Below, in pieces: positions 1-9,713 of a DNA stretch of 35,452 nt; within the stretch, counting starts at the first letter, position 1, and every line of letters begins with the position of its first letter. A program made the position numbers and the translations under genes. The DNA is taken from assembly GCA_964412455.1 (NCBI GenBank), contig CAYPOT010000038.1, positions 1 through 35,452 on the forward strand. Direction: 5' to 3'. Under the pieces are notes generated by a model. It did no database searches and had not been told where the DNA came from. It saw nothing but the letters and a program-made list of their open reading frames with translations. This DNA is from JAAXXJ01 sp964412455. GTDB taxonomy: Bacteria; Nitrospirota; UBA9217.

Positions 1-442
1 TATAGAATAACCGTATGATTATAATAAATAATATGATATGTAATAAATATTACGAAGGGAATTATGAGCAAATACGCTCAAGAAGTGTTCATAAGCGCTC
101 TTAGCTGTAGAAATTATGATGATGGAGAGAAGAGATACAAGTGAATTGAAGCTCCCTGCTGCAAGCTACGGGGAATGCGCTCGCTCCTGGATTCACCGAT
201 ATATTCAGAGGACGGAGATACTTGCAGAGGAACATCTGACAGGTCGTCAGAAATAAACCTGCCCCTTCGAAGTTTCGCCAAACTAACGTGGATGCCGGGG
301 TGATCTTCGGCGCGAACCCTCTCCAGAGGACAAATCCGCAGTGTTTTCCGGAAACACAAAATGAACCATATTAATAACGCAAACGGCATAAGCCATTGTT
401 TTATCGTACCTTCTCAAGCTGTAGCTAAATAGTACTTTACTC
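1..442. other. AT-rich left end, no convincing gene
   Basis: This stretch lies upstream of the first methyltransferase and is AT-rich, especially in its first 60 bases. Two small plus-strand reading frames are visible. One runs 64-144 (26 codons) with a GAAGGGA Shine-Dalgarno-like sequence just before its ATG. The other runs 116-256 (46 codons, starting with three consecutive ATG codons) in a different frame. They overlap, and their order could represent one short gene broken by a frameshift. I recognise neither product. A short dyad GTGTTT/AAACAC lies near 340-356. Nothing else is evident. Confidence 0.3.
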
Positions 443-474
443 TTGACAATGTTTTGCATATATGCAAGTATATG
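443..474 (+). promoter_or_regulatory. MerR-style promoter with operator palindrome for the first methyltransferase
   Basis: A perfect -35 box TTGACA lies at 443-448 and a -10-like TATATG at 469-474, about 20 bp apart. That is the long spacing typical of MerR-family promoters. A perfect 14-bp palindrome, TTGCATATATGCAA, fills the spacer at 454-467. The ATG at 479 follows almost at once with no ribosome-binding site, so the message may be leaderless. The gene it drives encodes a MerR-like helix-turn-helix, so autoregulation is a natural inference. The hexamers and palindrome are seen; binding is inferred. Confidence 0.55.
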
Positions 475-478
475 TAAA

Positions 479-1897
479 ATGAGAACTCAAGAGTTAGAGA
501 AAACCTATTCAACGGCTGAAGTGGCATCTTTGGCGAATGTACATCGCGACACCCTCTTGCGGTGGTTACGGCAAAAACTCGTTAAGGAACCAGAGCGAGA
601 CAGAAAGGGTTGGCGGGTATTTTCCGAAGATGACGCTAGAAAAATCGTCCATTTTGCAGGCTCAGGCTATGATATTTCAGGGATAGCAGAAGTCGCAGCA
701 ACTTATGTAACATCCTCTGAATTAAGGACGTTAGAGACAATAGATTGGGATTTTGCTGGTGCAAAAACGAGCTACTTAACACATGGTCTTCATCCCTATC
801 CAGCGAAATTCATTCCACAGATTCCAAATGCACTCATTCAGGAGCTTTCATCGGTAGGAGAAACGGTCGTTGATATTTTCTGCGGAAGTGGAACAACGCT
901 TGTGGAAGCTCTCACGCTTAAACGCAATACTATCGGTATTGATGCAAATCCTTTAGCGTGCCTCATTACCGAAGCAAAAACGACAAGGTTTAACGAAGGT
1001 GACCAAGAGCTGCTTTATACAATCGTTAAGAACGCTCAAGATCTCGCAGACACCTTATCTGTGCAAGAGGAAAATCTCCTTTTCCCGATAGAACCGTTTA
1101 AATCTGCTGCGTACCGCCCGTCCCATCAAGCAATTGCCTTTTGGTTCGAACCTTTTGTTGTTGAGGAGCTGGCAGAGATATTATATTGGTGTCGTAATCT
1201 TCCGACCGAATCAAGCAGAAATGTAGCGCTCGCGGCATTTTCGTCTGTTGTCGTTGCAGTGTCCAAACAAGATTCAGATACACGTTACGTTCGTAGGGAT
1301 AAGAACCTCTCACCAGGCGATGTTTTTAAGCGTTTTGCCCGATCTCTTACCGAAGCCACTAAAGCTGTTGCAGAATTTACGGAAATTGTGGAACCCCGGT
1401 TTCAGAGCAGGATTTATCAGGCAAATATTTTAAATGCCCCTGACATAGGTGAAGTGGACTTAGTGGTATGCTCGCCTCCATACCCGAATGCCTTTAGCTA
1501 CCATCTATACCATATGACACGCATGGTATGGTTAGGCATGGATCAACCGACGTTCAAGAAAGAAGAAATCGGCAGTCATCGAAAATACAGCAACAAAGGT
1601 CAAAACGGTGCGACTGTTGATACTTTTAAAAATGAAATGACAAGTATTTTTTCCTCTTTGAATAAATATCTCAAAATAAATCGTTATGCCTGCTTTGTCA
1701 TTGGCGATTCGATCATTAAGGGTCAAAAAATACATAATGCCGACATTCTTTCCCAATCGGCGCATTCATGTGGTTTTCAAGAAGTCTTACGCATTAATAG
1801 AAATATTCAAACTACCAAAAAAGCTTTTAACCCAGTAATAGGAAAAATTAAACGCGAACAAATTCTTGTGCTGAAAAAACTGAGAGGGATAAAATGA
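479..1897 (+). CDS. DNA amino-methyltransferase with N-terminal MerR-like HTH (M1 of a BfiI-like R-M system)
   Basis: This 472-residue protein probably methylates one strand of an asymmetric restriction site. Residues 8-60 resemble a MerR/HTH_17 winged helix (STAEVASLANVHRDTLLRWL, then a WRVFSEDD wing). The AdoMet-binding motif I is DIFCGSGTT (132-140), preceded by HPYPAKF, and the catalytic motif IV is SPPY (332-335). SPPY is commonest in N4-cytosine enzymes, but N6-adenine activity is not excluded. I place the start at ATG 479 rather than the upstream TTG 443, because TTG 443 forms the -35 box and the protein family begins near the HTH. No Shine-Dalgarno precedes 479. It overlaps the next methyltransferase by ATGA. 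AT-rich codon use suggests acquisition by transfer. Confidence 0.85.
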   Translation: MRTQELEKTYSTAEVASLANVHRDTLLRWLRQKLVKEPERDRKGWRVFSEDDARKIVHFAGSGYDISGIAEVAATYVTSSELRTLETIDWDFAGAKTSYLTHGLHPYPAKFIPQIPNALIQELSSVGETVVDIFCGSGTTLVEALTLKRNTIGIDANPLACLITEAKTTRFNEGDQELLYTIVKNAQDLADTLSVQEENLLFPIEPFKSAAYRPSHQAIAFWFEPFVVEELAEILYWCRNLPTESSRNVALAAFSSVVVAVSKQDSDTRYVRRDKNLSPGDVFKRFARSLTEATKAVAEFTEIVEPRFQSRIYQANILNAPDIGEVDLVVCSPPYPNAFSYHLYHMTRMVWLGMDQPTFKKEEIGSHRKYSNKGQNGATVDTFKNEMTSIFSSLNKYLKINRYACFVIGDSIIKGQKIHNADILSQSAHSCGFQEVLRINRNIQTTKKAFNPVIGKIKREQILVLKKLRGIK

Positions 1898-3504
1898 AAA
1901 ATGTTTACGTGTGTCGTTTGAAGCCCTATATTCAGCCATTCGAAAAGAATCTCGCCTTAGCAGAACTTTCGATGATTGCATGCTCACGACCACGACCAAT
2001 TCAGAGTACAATCAATAATACATTAGATTATGAAGTTAAAACCGATGTATCGGTAGTACGACTTGCAACCCAGTTATCTTACTGGGAATGCGTATCGAAT
2101 GGAAAAACTTTTATAACGACACAAGTCCTTCGTGAAGCTACAGTAAACGTTGTGCGTAATGGAGTCCCATTAGAGGATCTTCCTCAACTTCTTCCATTTA
2201 ACGGCAAGGTGCCGTTACCGAACAGGCGCTGTCTTCGATATGGAACCCATGGTATTCATGAGTATCGCGGCAAATTTTTCCCTCAGCTAGTTCGATCTCT
2301 TATCAACATGTCCGGTGTCTCACCTAAAGGTATCATCGCTGATCCCATGTGCGGCAGCGGAACAACATTAGTTGAGACAATATTATCGAATCGAAAAGCA
2401 ATTGGTCTCGATATGAATCCGTTGTCAGTGCTCATGACTAGTGTTAAGTGTAATATGTTATCAATTGATCCGAAAATAATAGTACGAATTTACAAAGACG
2501 TGCGCAATAAATTAGTTGATCTAAGACCAGCACGATCAACTAATAGTATTGAATATTTCACTACCCTGCCAATCAGCGACCAAGAATATCTCAGGAAGTG
2601 GTTTTCAGAACAGGTCATAATTGATCTTGATCAAATCATGCAGATTATCCTTTCCGTAAAGAACAAACATGTTCAGGATTTTTTTAAAATTGTGCTCAGC
2701 AACATCATCCGAAGGGTTTCATGGCAAAAAATAGATGATTTAAGGGTAAGAAAAGAAGTGAGATTGGATGCTGAAATCGATCCGGTAAGGGAATTTTTAG
2801 AGGAACTTGGCCGTTCCATCAGGACAGTGCTCGCGTTTCTCTACCAAAACAGCAGCGCTAAGATAGAAATCTTCGAAGTCAGTGAAGGCGACGCGCGAGA
2901 TTCTGCTATTGAGTGGCGGAAACATACAGGGAAGGTCGATTCCGTTATCACATCCCCGCCCTATGCCACCGCCCTGCCTTACTTAGACACGGACCGTCTC
3001 ACTCTTTATTATTTGGGTCTCATGTCGCGTCCCACCCACCGCAAACGGGATTTGTTGATGATAGGAAACCGTGAGATAACTGACAAAGATTTCAAATATT
3101 ATCACCATCTCTTTCACGATAATAAAGATCTATTACCCACTTCAGTTGTGAAACTGATCGATAAAATTGAAAGATTGAATTCGAAAGCTGACGTTGGGTT
3201 CCGCAGAAAGAATTTGCCTGTTCTCTTAGCAAAGTATTTTCTCGATATGCGAGACGTCTTTGAACATATGACTAAACTTCTCAAATCAAAAGCGCCTGCA
3301 TACGTTGTCATTGGGAACAACCATACCATTGCGGGTGGACAGCGGGTTGAGATTGAAACAGCCAAACATCTGATTGAGATAGCAGAAGCGGCTGGTCTAA
3401 AATATCAAGACCAAATTCCCATGGAGATGTTGGTTTCGAGAGACATTTTCAGAAAAAATGCAGTGGCTTCCGAGGTGATATTATCGTTTCACCGGGGAAA
3501 TTAG
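1894..3504 (+). CDS. DNA amino-methyltransferase (M2 of a BfiI-like R-M system)
   Basis: This 536-residue protein is a second methyltransferase, related to its upstream neighbour. An HGIHEYRGKFFPQ stretch (119-131) matches the HGLHPYPAKFIPQ of the first enzyme. Motif I is DPMCGSGTT (150-158) and motif IV SPPY (354-357). About 110 N-terminal residues are unlike the first enzyme, and there is no MerR-like HTH. The start overlaps the upstream stop as ATGA, with AGAGGG five bases upstream, so the two are translationally coupled. Two methyltransferases beside one nuclease usually mean a non-palindromic site, each enzyme modifying one strand. Its stop overlaps the stop of the convergent nuclease gene. 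SPPY suggests N4-cytosine methylation; this is inferred. Confidence 0.85.
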   Translation: MKNVYVCRLKPYIQPFEKNLALAELSMIACSRPRPIQSTINNTLDYEVKTDVSVVRLATQLSYWECVSNGKTFITTQVLREATVNVVRNGVPLEDLPQLLPFNGKVPLPNRRCLRYGTHGIHEYRGKFFPQLVRSLINMSGVSPKGIIADPMCGSGTTLVETILSNRKAIGLDMNPLSVLMTSVKCNMLSIDPKIIVRIYKDVRNKLVDLRPARSTNSIEYFTTLPISDQEYLRKWFSEQVIIDLDQIMQIILSVKNKHVQDFFKIVLSNIIRRVSWQKIDDLRVRKEVRLDAEIDPVREFLEELGRSIRTVLAFLYQNSSAKIEIFEVSEGDARDSAIEWRKHTGKVDSVITSPPYATALPYLDTDRLTLYYLGLMSRPTHRKRDLLMIGNREITDKDFKYYHHLFHDNKDLLPTSVVKLIDKIERLNSKADVGFRRKNLPVLLAKYFLDMRDVFEHMTKLLKSKAPAYVVIGNNHTIAGGQRVEIETAKHLIEIAEAAGLKYQDQIPMEMLVSRDIFRKNAVASEVILSFHRGN

Positions 3505-4757
3505 TAATAGCCCCATTTTTTTTGCGAATTCTTTACCGAATTCTGACAGAGTGATAAGTACTGTTCATAATGCATCGTTCCCTGTGGGATTATTTCCACA
3601 TAGTAGGTAAAACCGTTTTTGCCGTCAGCCTGCTCGATTCTTAGAATATCCTCGACATTGCCGGCACTCCTAAGCGCTTCACAGCGCAACCTGAAATCAT
3701 GTTTATCAGGCCACGTCATCATATTTACGTCCACAACATCCGCTCCAATCCGCATCTTGACGCCCCTGCGGTCCATTTTTCCACGTTTCGCTGGATCGGG
3801 CGTGAAAGCATTTGGCCAGCCCCAAAACGCAGGATCAAAGTCACGCGCTCCCAGGGGTATGAAAATTTCCGGCGATCTCTGGGATGTCCCTGGCGTAATT
3901 TGCCCACGCCCGACGTCGGTTTTTTGGAGGGTCATAAGGAAACCTGCGGACTTACCCTGCTGCGCACCAATTGGTTGGGTTATTCCAATAACGGAGGCGG
4001 TACGTCTCTTTCCCGGTACACCCGTGGCTACTAACGGCTTTTTCGGCGGTTTTTGAACCGGCACGGCCTTGAATAATGAAACACTGGATGACCGGCCTCC
4101 ATGCTCACCCCGCGCGGTACGTTCCTCGATCTCGCGGGCATTGATTTCCTTGGGCACATAATCATTCTTTACCAGCTCTTCCAGGAATTCAGGTGTCAGT
4201 AGTTGCGCGGTGCCTTGTGCGAGATTGGACCACGAATCCAGCAATTCCTCGATATATTTAAGAACAGCCTTGTCAGGCTTTTTACTAAGATTCAGAGTTA
4301 TGGCGAAAGATGCCTCATAGTTGGTAAAGAGCCCGCCTTCGGTAAGATTGCCAGAGCCAACCAACACATCCGCTTGCTTGTTATTCTTGAAAAGATATAC
4401 TTTCGGGTGAAAGGTTGATTGATTTGCATTATGATAAATCCAAATCTGGTTCGGTGGTTTAACACTCGCCAACAGGCCATTAAGACCTTCCAACGAGGTG
4501 CCACCCATATCAATCCCAACCGACATTTTTACAGAGGCTTTTTTTGAAAACTCCGCTAAAGAATTTTGAATGTGTTGTACACCAGAACGTTTAACGAAAG
4601 CAACCGCTGCTCGAAAATGTGTCCAGCCCGGTTGCTCCAGGTGCATCTTTAAATAATCTCCGAGCCGTATCGTACCCTCTGGCTGATGGATGAAATTAAC
4701 CATAAACGATTTCATTTTTATTTTTTTTAGAGAAGGTGGTTCTTTCTTCTTTTTCAT
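3501..4757 (-). CDS. PLD-family restriction endonuclease, BfiI/NgoFVII-like
   Basis: This 418-residue protein is the likely nuclease partner of the two methyltransferases. Residues about 20-195 carry a single phospholipase-D (HKD-type) signature: HPK at 117-119 within FHPKVYLF, then GSGNLTEGG (134-142) with Asn137. One motif per chain implies that a dimer forms the active site, as in BfiI. A proline- and lysine-rich linker (about 205-262) leads to a C-terminal part (about 266-400) that I read as the B3-like recognition domain of the BfiI/NgoFVII families; this is inferred from architecture, not aligned. BfiI-type enzymes cut without metal ions. The start at 4757 has AGGAG five bases upstream. 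The alternative Met15 lacks one. The gene is AT-rich and convergent with M2. Confidence 0.8.
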   Translation of the reverse strand: MKKKKEPPSLKKIKMKSFMVNFIHQPEGTIRLGDYLKMHLEQPGWTHFRAAVAFVKRSGVQHIQNSLAEFSKKASVKMSVGIDMGGTSLEGLNGLLASVKPPNQIWIYHNANQSTFHPKVYLFKNNKQADVLVGSGNLTEGGLFTNYEASFAITLNLSKKPDKAVLKYIEELLDSWSNLAQGTAQLLTPEFLEELVKNDYVPKEINAREIEERTARGEHGGRSSSVSLFKAVPVQKPPKKPLVATGVPGKRRTASVIGITQPIGAQQGKSAGFLMTLQKTDVGRGQITPGTSQRSPEIFIPLGARDFDPAFWGWPNAFTPDPAKRGKMDRRGVKMRIGADVVDVNMMTWPDKHDFRLRCEALRSAGNVEDILRIEQADGKNGFTYYVEIIPQGTMHYEQYLSLCQNSVKNSQKKWGYY

Positions 4758-5009
4758 CAGGGCTCCTGTTTATCCGCCTACAACTTGCATATAAATATTT
4801 TAACAGATCGATAAGTGATAGCAGAGGCATTAGGGTAAAGTCTTTCTCCTTGCATTTTCATATTTGCAAAGATAGAGACTGATTGTCGGGGGGGGTACGT
4901 TGGAGATGTTGTTGCATTTAGGGCATAATGTCATCACGATATTAACCTTCCGCTTCAACGGGCCTCACCGGAAACTCTCAACTAACCCGCCGATCCAAGC
5001 TTGGTCTAC
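4758..5009. other. Junction between the AT-rich R-M island and the GC-rich chromosome
   Basis: Base composition changes within this gap, from AT-rich next to the nuclease gene to GC-rich towards the response regulator. A run of G (4889-4894) and the short palindrome CCAAGCTTGG (about 4996-5005) are visible. No attachment-site duplication, integrase, tRNA or clear terminator was found. Confidence 0.4.
4785..4869 (-). promoter_or_regulatory. Operator-like repeats upstream of the nuclease gene
   Basis: TTGCATATA at 4785-4793 reproduces nine bases of the 14-bp palindrome found in the M1 promoter. Further out, TTGCATTTTCATATTTGCAA at 4850-4869 has TTGCA/TGCAA ends in inverted orientation. A -10-like TAAAAT lies between them on the minus strand (about 4798-4803), without a good -35. 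The repeats could let the HTH-bearing methyltransferase time nuclease expression, as C proteins do. The sequence similarity is seen; the function is inferred. Confidence 0.35.
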
Positions 5010-6377
<1,368 letters not shown>

Positions 6378-6397
6378 GGTTCGTACGCTCCTTGTGC

Positions 6398-7870
6398 CTA
6401 CCCGCTTACGGGAAAAGGGAGACTGATCGTGAAGGAAGCGCCCCGTCCCGGCGTGCTCATCACGCTGATCTCCCCGTTATGCTGCTCAACGATCCTCTGG
6501 GTAATGGCCAGGCCCAGCCCCGTACCCTGCTGGCGCGTCGTAAAGAACGGACTGAATATTCTGCCCAGGTTCTCCGGTGAGATCCCCTGCCCGGTGTCCG
6601 AGAAGATGATCTTGATGGCATCCGGACCTTCTCCCTCCGGCGACTCTATCCGGGTCTCAATGGAAAAACGGCCGCCCTCCGGCATGGCCTTGAGGGCGTT
6701 CAGGGAGATGTTCAAGAGGGCCTGTTGCAGCAGGTCGGGGTCCAGAGCGAGCCAGGGCAGTCCCGTACTGAGCTTCCGCTCCGCCGTGATCCCATGCTTT
6801 GCGAACTGCGGAGAGAGAAAATCAAGGAGCTTGGCGATGAGCTCGTTGACATCCACGAGGGTCATCTTGGGTTCCGGCGGCCGGGCGAAGGTGAGGAGGT
6901 TCCGGACGGCCTTGTCCATGCGCTCCACCTGCGAAAGCACCTCATCCAGCACGGCCCGCTTCGGTTCCCCCGGCGGCAGGTCCTTTTTCAGCACCTGGAT
7001 CACGCCGGCGATGCCCGCAAGCGGGTTCTTGATCTCGTGCGCGATGCCGGCCGCCATCTCGCCGATGGACGCCAGCCGGTCGGCCCGCTTCATCTGCTCG
7101 TAATGATATCGTTCAACGCGCCGGCGAGCCCGCTCCAGCTTGGACAAGAGCGAATTGAACGCCTCGCCCAGCCGTCCGATGTCGTCGGAGCTCTTCACCT
7201 GCACCCGCGCCTCCAGCCCCCGCTCCGCGCGCTCCATGGTGGAGATCAGGTCCTGGATCGGTGCCGTGACGAACCTGGTCAGGAAGAGGCCCAGCGACAG
7301 GGCAAGCGTAGCGGTGATGCCGAAGGCCCAGAGGACCATGGTCTTGCTGAGCTCGCCGACCTTCTCCTGCGTCTGCGCCATGGATACATCCACGGACAGG
7401 ATGCCGTTCAGCTTCGCCTTGGTACCGTGACAATGGAAGCACCGTTCCGTGTTCTCGATGGGAAACAGCACGGAGAAGATGCCCTCGCTCCGGCGCTTGA
7501 TGGGCCGCTTGAACTTGCCTTCCAGATACCATTTTTGCGTTGTTGCGTCCACTTTTCTGCCGATGAGCCCGGGCTTCGAGGCTTTCAGGATCACGCCGTT
7601 GAGGCTGAAGATCTTCAACTCCTGAATATTATGATAGGTCCCGACGGCTTCGAGGATATGCTGGACCTCTTTGCTCTTCCCGTCGAGCATGGCGTTGTCC
7701 AGGCTCTTCTCGATCGTGTTGGCAATGATCAGGACGTTGTCCTCGAGGGCGGCCTCCATCTGGGACCGCTGGTACCCGATATTGATCCACGTGCCGGTCC
7801 CGATAATGACCGCCAGGATCGCGGACACCGCCAGAATGATCTTGCTCTTCAGGCTCGAGACGAATTTCAT
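6398..7870 (-). CDS. Membrane sensor histidine kinase with periplasmic CxxCH haem-binding motif
   Basis: This 490-residue kinase pairs with the downstream NtrC-type regulator. Membrane helices at about 8-30 and 176-198 flank a periplasmic sensor region. That region contains CFHCH at 144-148, a single c-type haem attachment motif, suggesting redox or gas sensing. A HAMP domain follows (about 197-250), then the dimerisation domain with phospho-acceptor His278 (GIAHEIKNPL) and the ATPase domain (Asn388, DTGQG 425-429, GTGLG 449-453). The start overlaps the pyrD stop as ATGA, so it is translated as the tail of the pyrimidine operon. Covalent haem is inferred from the motif. Function in the pyrimidine pathway is not implied by sequence. 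Confidence 0.92.
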   Translation of the reverse strand: MKFVSSLKSKIILAVSAILAVIIGTGTWINIGYQRSQMEAALEDNVLIIANTIEKSLDNAMLDGKSKEVQHILEAVGTYHNIQELKIFSLNGVILKASKPGLIGRKVDATTQKWYLEGKFKRPIKRRSEGIFSVLFPIENTERCFHCHGTKAKLNGILSVDVSMAQTQEKVGELSKTMVLWAFGITATLALSLGLFLTRFVTAPIQDLISTMERAERGLEARVQVKSSDDIGRLGEAFNSLLSKLERARRRVERYHYEQMKRADRLASIGEMAAGIAHEIKNPLAGIAGVIQVLKKDLPPGEPKRAVLDEVLSQVERMDKAVRNLLTFARPPEPKMTLVDVNELIAKLLDFLSPQFAKHGITAERKLSTGLPWLALDPDLLQQALLNISLNALKAMPEGGRFSIETRIESPEGEGPDAIKIIFSDTGQGISPENLGRIFSPFFTTRQQGTGLGLAITQRIVEQHNGEISVMSTPGRGASFTISLPFPVSG

Positions 7871-8859
7871 GCCACCCTCACCTGTCCCACCAGCTCACGG
7901 ACGCTGCCGATGTCTTCCCGCGTCAGAAACGCTTCCATGTTCTCGATGATGTCGAGTGTTGCGCGGGGATTGACGAAGTTCGCCGTCCCCACGGCCACGG
8001 CCGAAGCCCCGGCAAGGATGAACTCCAGGGCGTCCTCAGAGGTCATGATGCCGCCCATGCCGATGATCGGAAGGTCCACCGCTTGTGCCGCCTGCCAGAC
8101 CAAACGGACGGCTACCGGCCGGATCGCCGGTCCTGACAGTCCGCCGGTGCAGTTCGCCAGCCGCGGCCTTCTGCTCCTGATGTCGATGGCCATGCCGAGG
8201 AGCGTGTTGATGAGCGATAGGCCGTCGCACCCCGCATCCCGGGCCGTTTTCGCGAACGCGGTGATGTCCGTCACGTTCGGAGAAAGTTTGGCGATGACCG
8301 GCAGCCGGGTGGCCTTGCGGACCGCCGAGAGCACTTCGAAGGCCGCCTTGAGATCGGTGCCGAACACGATGCCGCCTGCCTTCACGTTGGGACAGGATAT
8401 GTTCACCTCGAGACCCGACACGCCGGAGACCCCGTCCAGCCGCTCGGCAACGCCGACGTAATCCTCAACGCTGTACCCGAATATGTTCACGAGGACCGCG
8501 ATATCATAGTTCCGGAGAAAAGGAAGCTTGTCCCGGAGAAATACGTCCACGCCGGGGTTCTCAAGTCCGATTGCGTTCAGCATGCCCGACGGCGTCTCCC
8601 AGATGCGCGGCGGCGGATTGCCATTGATCGGTTTAAGAGAGATCCCTTTCACGATCACGCCGCCCAACCGGTTCAGGTCGATGATATCGGCAAACTCCTC
8701 GCCGTACCCGAAGGTCCCCGACGCGGTCAGCACGGGGTTCTTGAGCTTGATACCGGCGAAGTCCACCGACAGATCTGGATGTATTTTCGTTTTCATCGCC
8801 ATGGCAAACAACCCGAAGGTAAGAAGGTAGGAACGTAAGAAGGAAAGAACTGTCGGCAT
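7867..8859 (-). CDS. pyrD: Dihydroorotate dehydrogenase B, catalytic subunit
   Basis: PyrD oxidises dihydroorotate to orotate with FMN, the fourth step of UMP synthesis. The class 1B enzyme passes electrons to NAD through PyrK, encoded just upstream. Visible features include TASGTFGYGEEF near the N-terminus, Lys71 in VKGISLKP, and EVNISCPNVKAGG with the catalytic-base Cys156 that marks class 1. The 330-residue frame has GAAGGA five bases before ATG 8859. However, its first 20 residues come from a low-complexity repeat (8814-8847), and homologues usually begin near MKTKIHPDL (ATG 8796, 309 residues). Either start is possible. It overlaps the kinase gene by 4 bp. Confidence 0.93.
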   Translation of the reverse strand: MPTVLSFLRSYLLTFGLFAMAMKTKIHPDLSVDFAGIKLKNPVLTASGTFGYGEEFADIIDLNRLGGVIVKGISLKPINGNPPPRIWETPSGMLNAIGLENPGVDVFLRDKLPFLRNYDIAVLVNIFGYSVEDYVGVAERLDGVSGVSGLEVNISCPNVKAGGIVFGTDLKAAFEVLSAVRKATRLPVIAKLSPNVTDITAFAKTARDAGCDGLSLINTLLGMAIDIRSRRPRLANCTGGLSGPAIRPVAVRLVWQAAQAVDLPIIGMGGIMTSEDALEFILAGASAVAVGTANFVNPRATLDIIENMEAFLTREDIGSVRELVGQVRVA

Positions 8860-8894
8860 GCTCGTCCTTCAGTTGTGCTTACCCTCCTTCCCTC

Positions 8895-9713
8895 TTACCT
8901 TCCTCCCCTCAAGGGAACCCGTTCCCCCCAGTCGATGTCGCTTGAAAGAAACACCGGCCCTTCCTTGCAGACACGTTTGTACCCACCCGCCTTCATGGAC
9001 ACCGAGCAGCCCATGCACACTCCCAGGCCGCAGGCCATGCGCTCTTCCATCGAGACGTAGCAGGGGACGGAATGCTCGGCTGCGAGTTTGCTCACCGATG
9101 CGAGCATGGCGTGGGGGCCGCAGGCATAGATGACCGGCGTCTCGCCGCCGTTGGGACGGGCAAGATAGCCTGCCAGGGTATCGGTCACGAAACCGCAGGT
9201 CCCCCGGCTGCCGTCTTCGGTGGCGTAATGAACAGCTTTCGTCCGGGAGCGAAGGTCCTTCATCACCGCGGCCGGCGGCAGGCACTCCTTGTCCCGGGAG
9301 CCGGCAAAGAGGCGCGCCTGTTTTCCGTACCGGGCGGCGAAATAGAGGAGCGGCGGGAATCCGCTGCCCCCGGCCACCAGAAGCGGCGTTTCCGCCTTGT
9401 CCGGTACCGGGAAACCGTTCCCGAGCGGACCGAACACGGTGAGCGTCTGTCCCGGCTCCACGGTCGTGAGCAGGGTCGTACCCCGCCCCGCGACGCGGTA
9501 GTACAACTCAATGGACTTTTTCGAGATGACGGCGGAAATGCCGAAGGGACGCGCGAGCAGCGGGTCGAGGTTCGCCGAGACCCTGAGCATGACGAAGTGG
9601 CCGGGAGCCGCCGCCGCGGCCAGGGCCGGCGCCAGCAGCACAAGGCGATAGTACCCTCTCCCCGCCGGGCGGTGCAGGAGGACCTTGGCCTGGTGCAGTT
9701 TATTCGACGGCAA
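8895..9713 (-). CDS. pyrK: Dihydroorotate dehydrogenase B, electron-transfer subunit
   Basis: PyrK carries FAD and a [2Fe-2S] cluster and transfers electrons from PyrD to NAD. The ferredoxin-reductase-like fold shows the flavin motif RPFGIS (55-60) and a nucleotide-binding LLVAGGSGFPPL segment (111-122). Cluster ligands are Cys228, Cys233, Cys236 and Cys249 (CGLGVCMGC, then RVCKEGP). I chose TTG 9713, which has GGGAG seven bases upstream and overlaps the end of greA, implying coupling. The frame is also open from TTG 9740. pyrD follows 36 bp downstream. Confidence 0.9.
   Translation of the reverse strand: MPSNKLHQAKVLLHRPAGRGYYRLVLLAPALAAAAAPGHFVMLRVSANLDPLLARPFGISAVISKKSIELYYRVAGRGTTLLTTVEPGQTLTVFGPLGNGFPVPDKAETPLLVAGGSGFPPLLYFAARYGKQARLFAGSRDKECLPPAAVMKDLRSRTKAVHYATEDGSRGTCGFVTDTLAGYLARPNGGETPVIYACGPHAMLASVSKLAAEHSVPCYVSMEERMACGLGVCMGCSVSMKAGGYKRVCKEGPVFLSSDIDWGERVPLRGGR

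Noticed and set aside
114..389. 91-codon minus-strand frame at the left end
   Set aside because: No ribosome-binding site, low-complexity serine/arginine composition and no recognisable motif.
443..478. TTG 443 as the start of the first methyltransferase
   Set aside because: The codon is part of a perfect -35 hexamer and there is no ribosome-binding site; the domain begins after Met 479.
1..4757. DISARM-like defence locus because of a methyltransferase with a PLD protein
   Set aside because: The helicase and DUF1998 components are absent, and two tandem methyltransferases with one PLD nuclease fit BfiI-type systems better.
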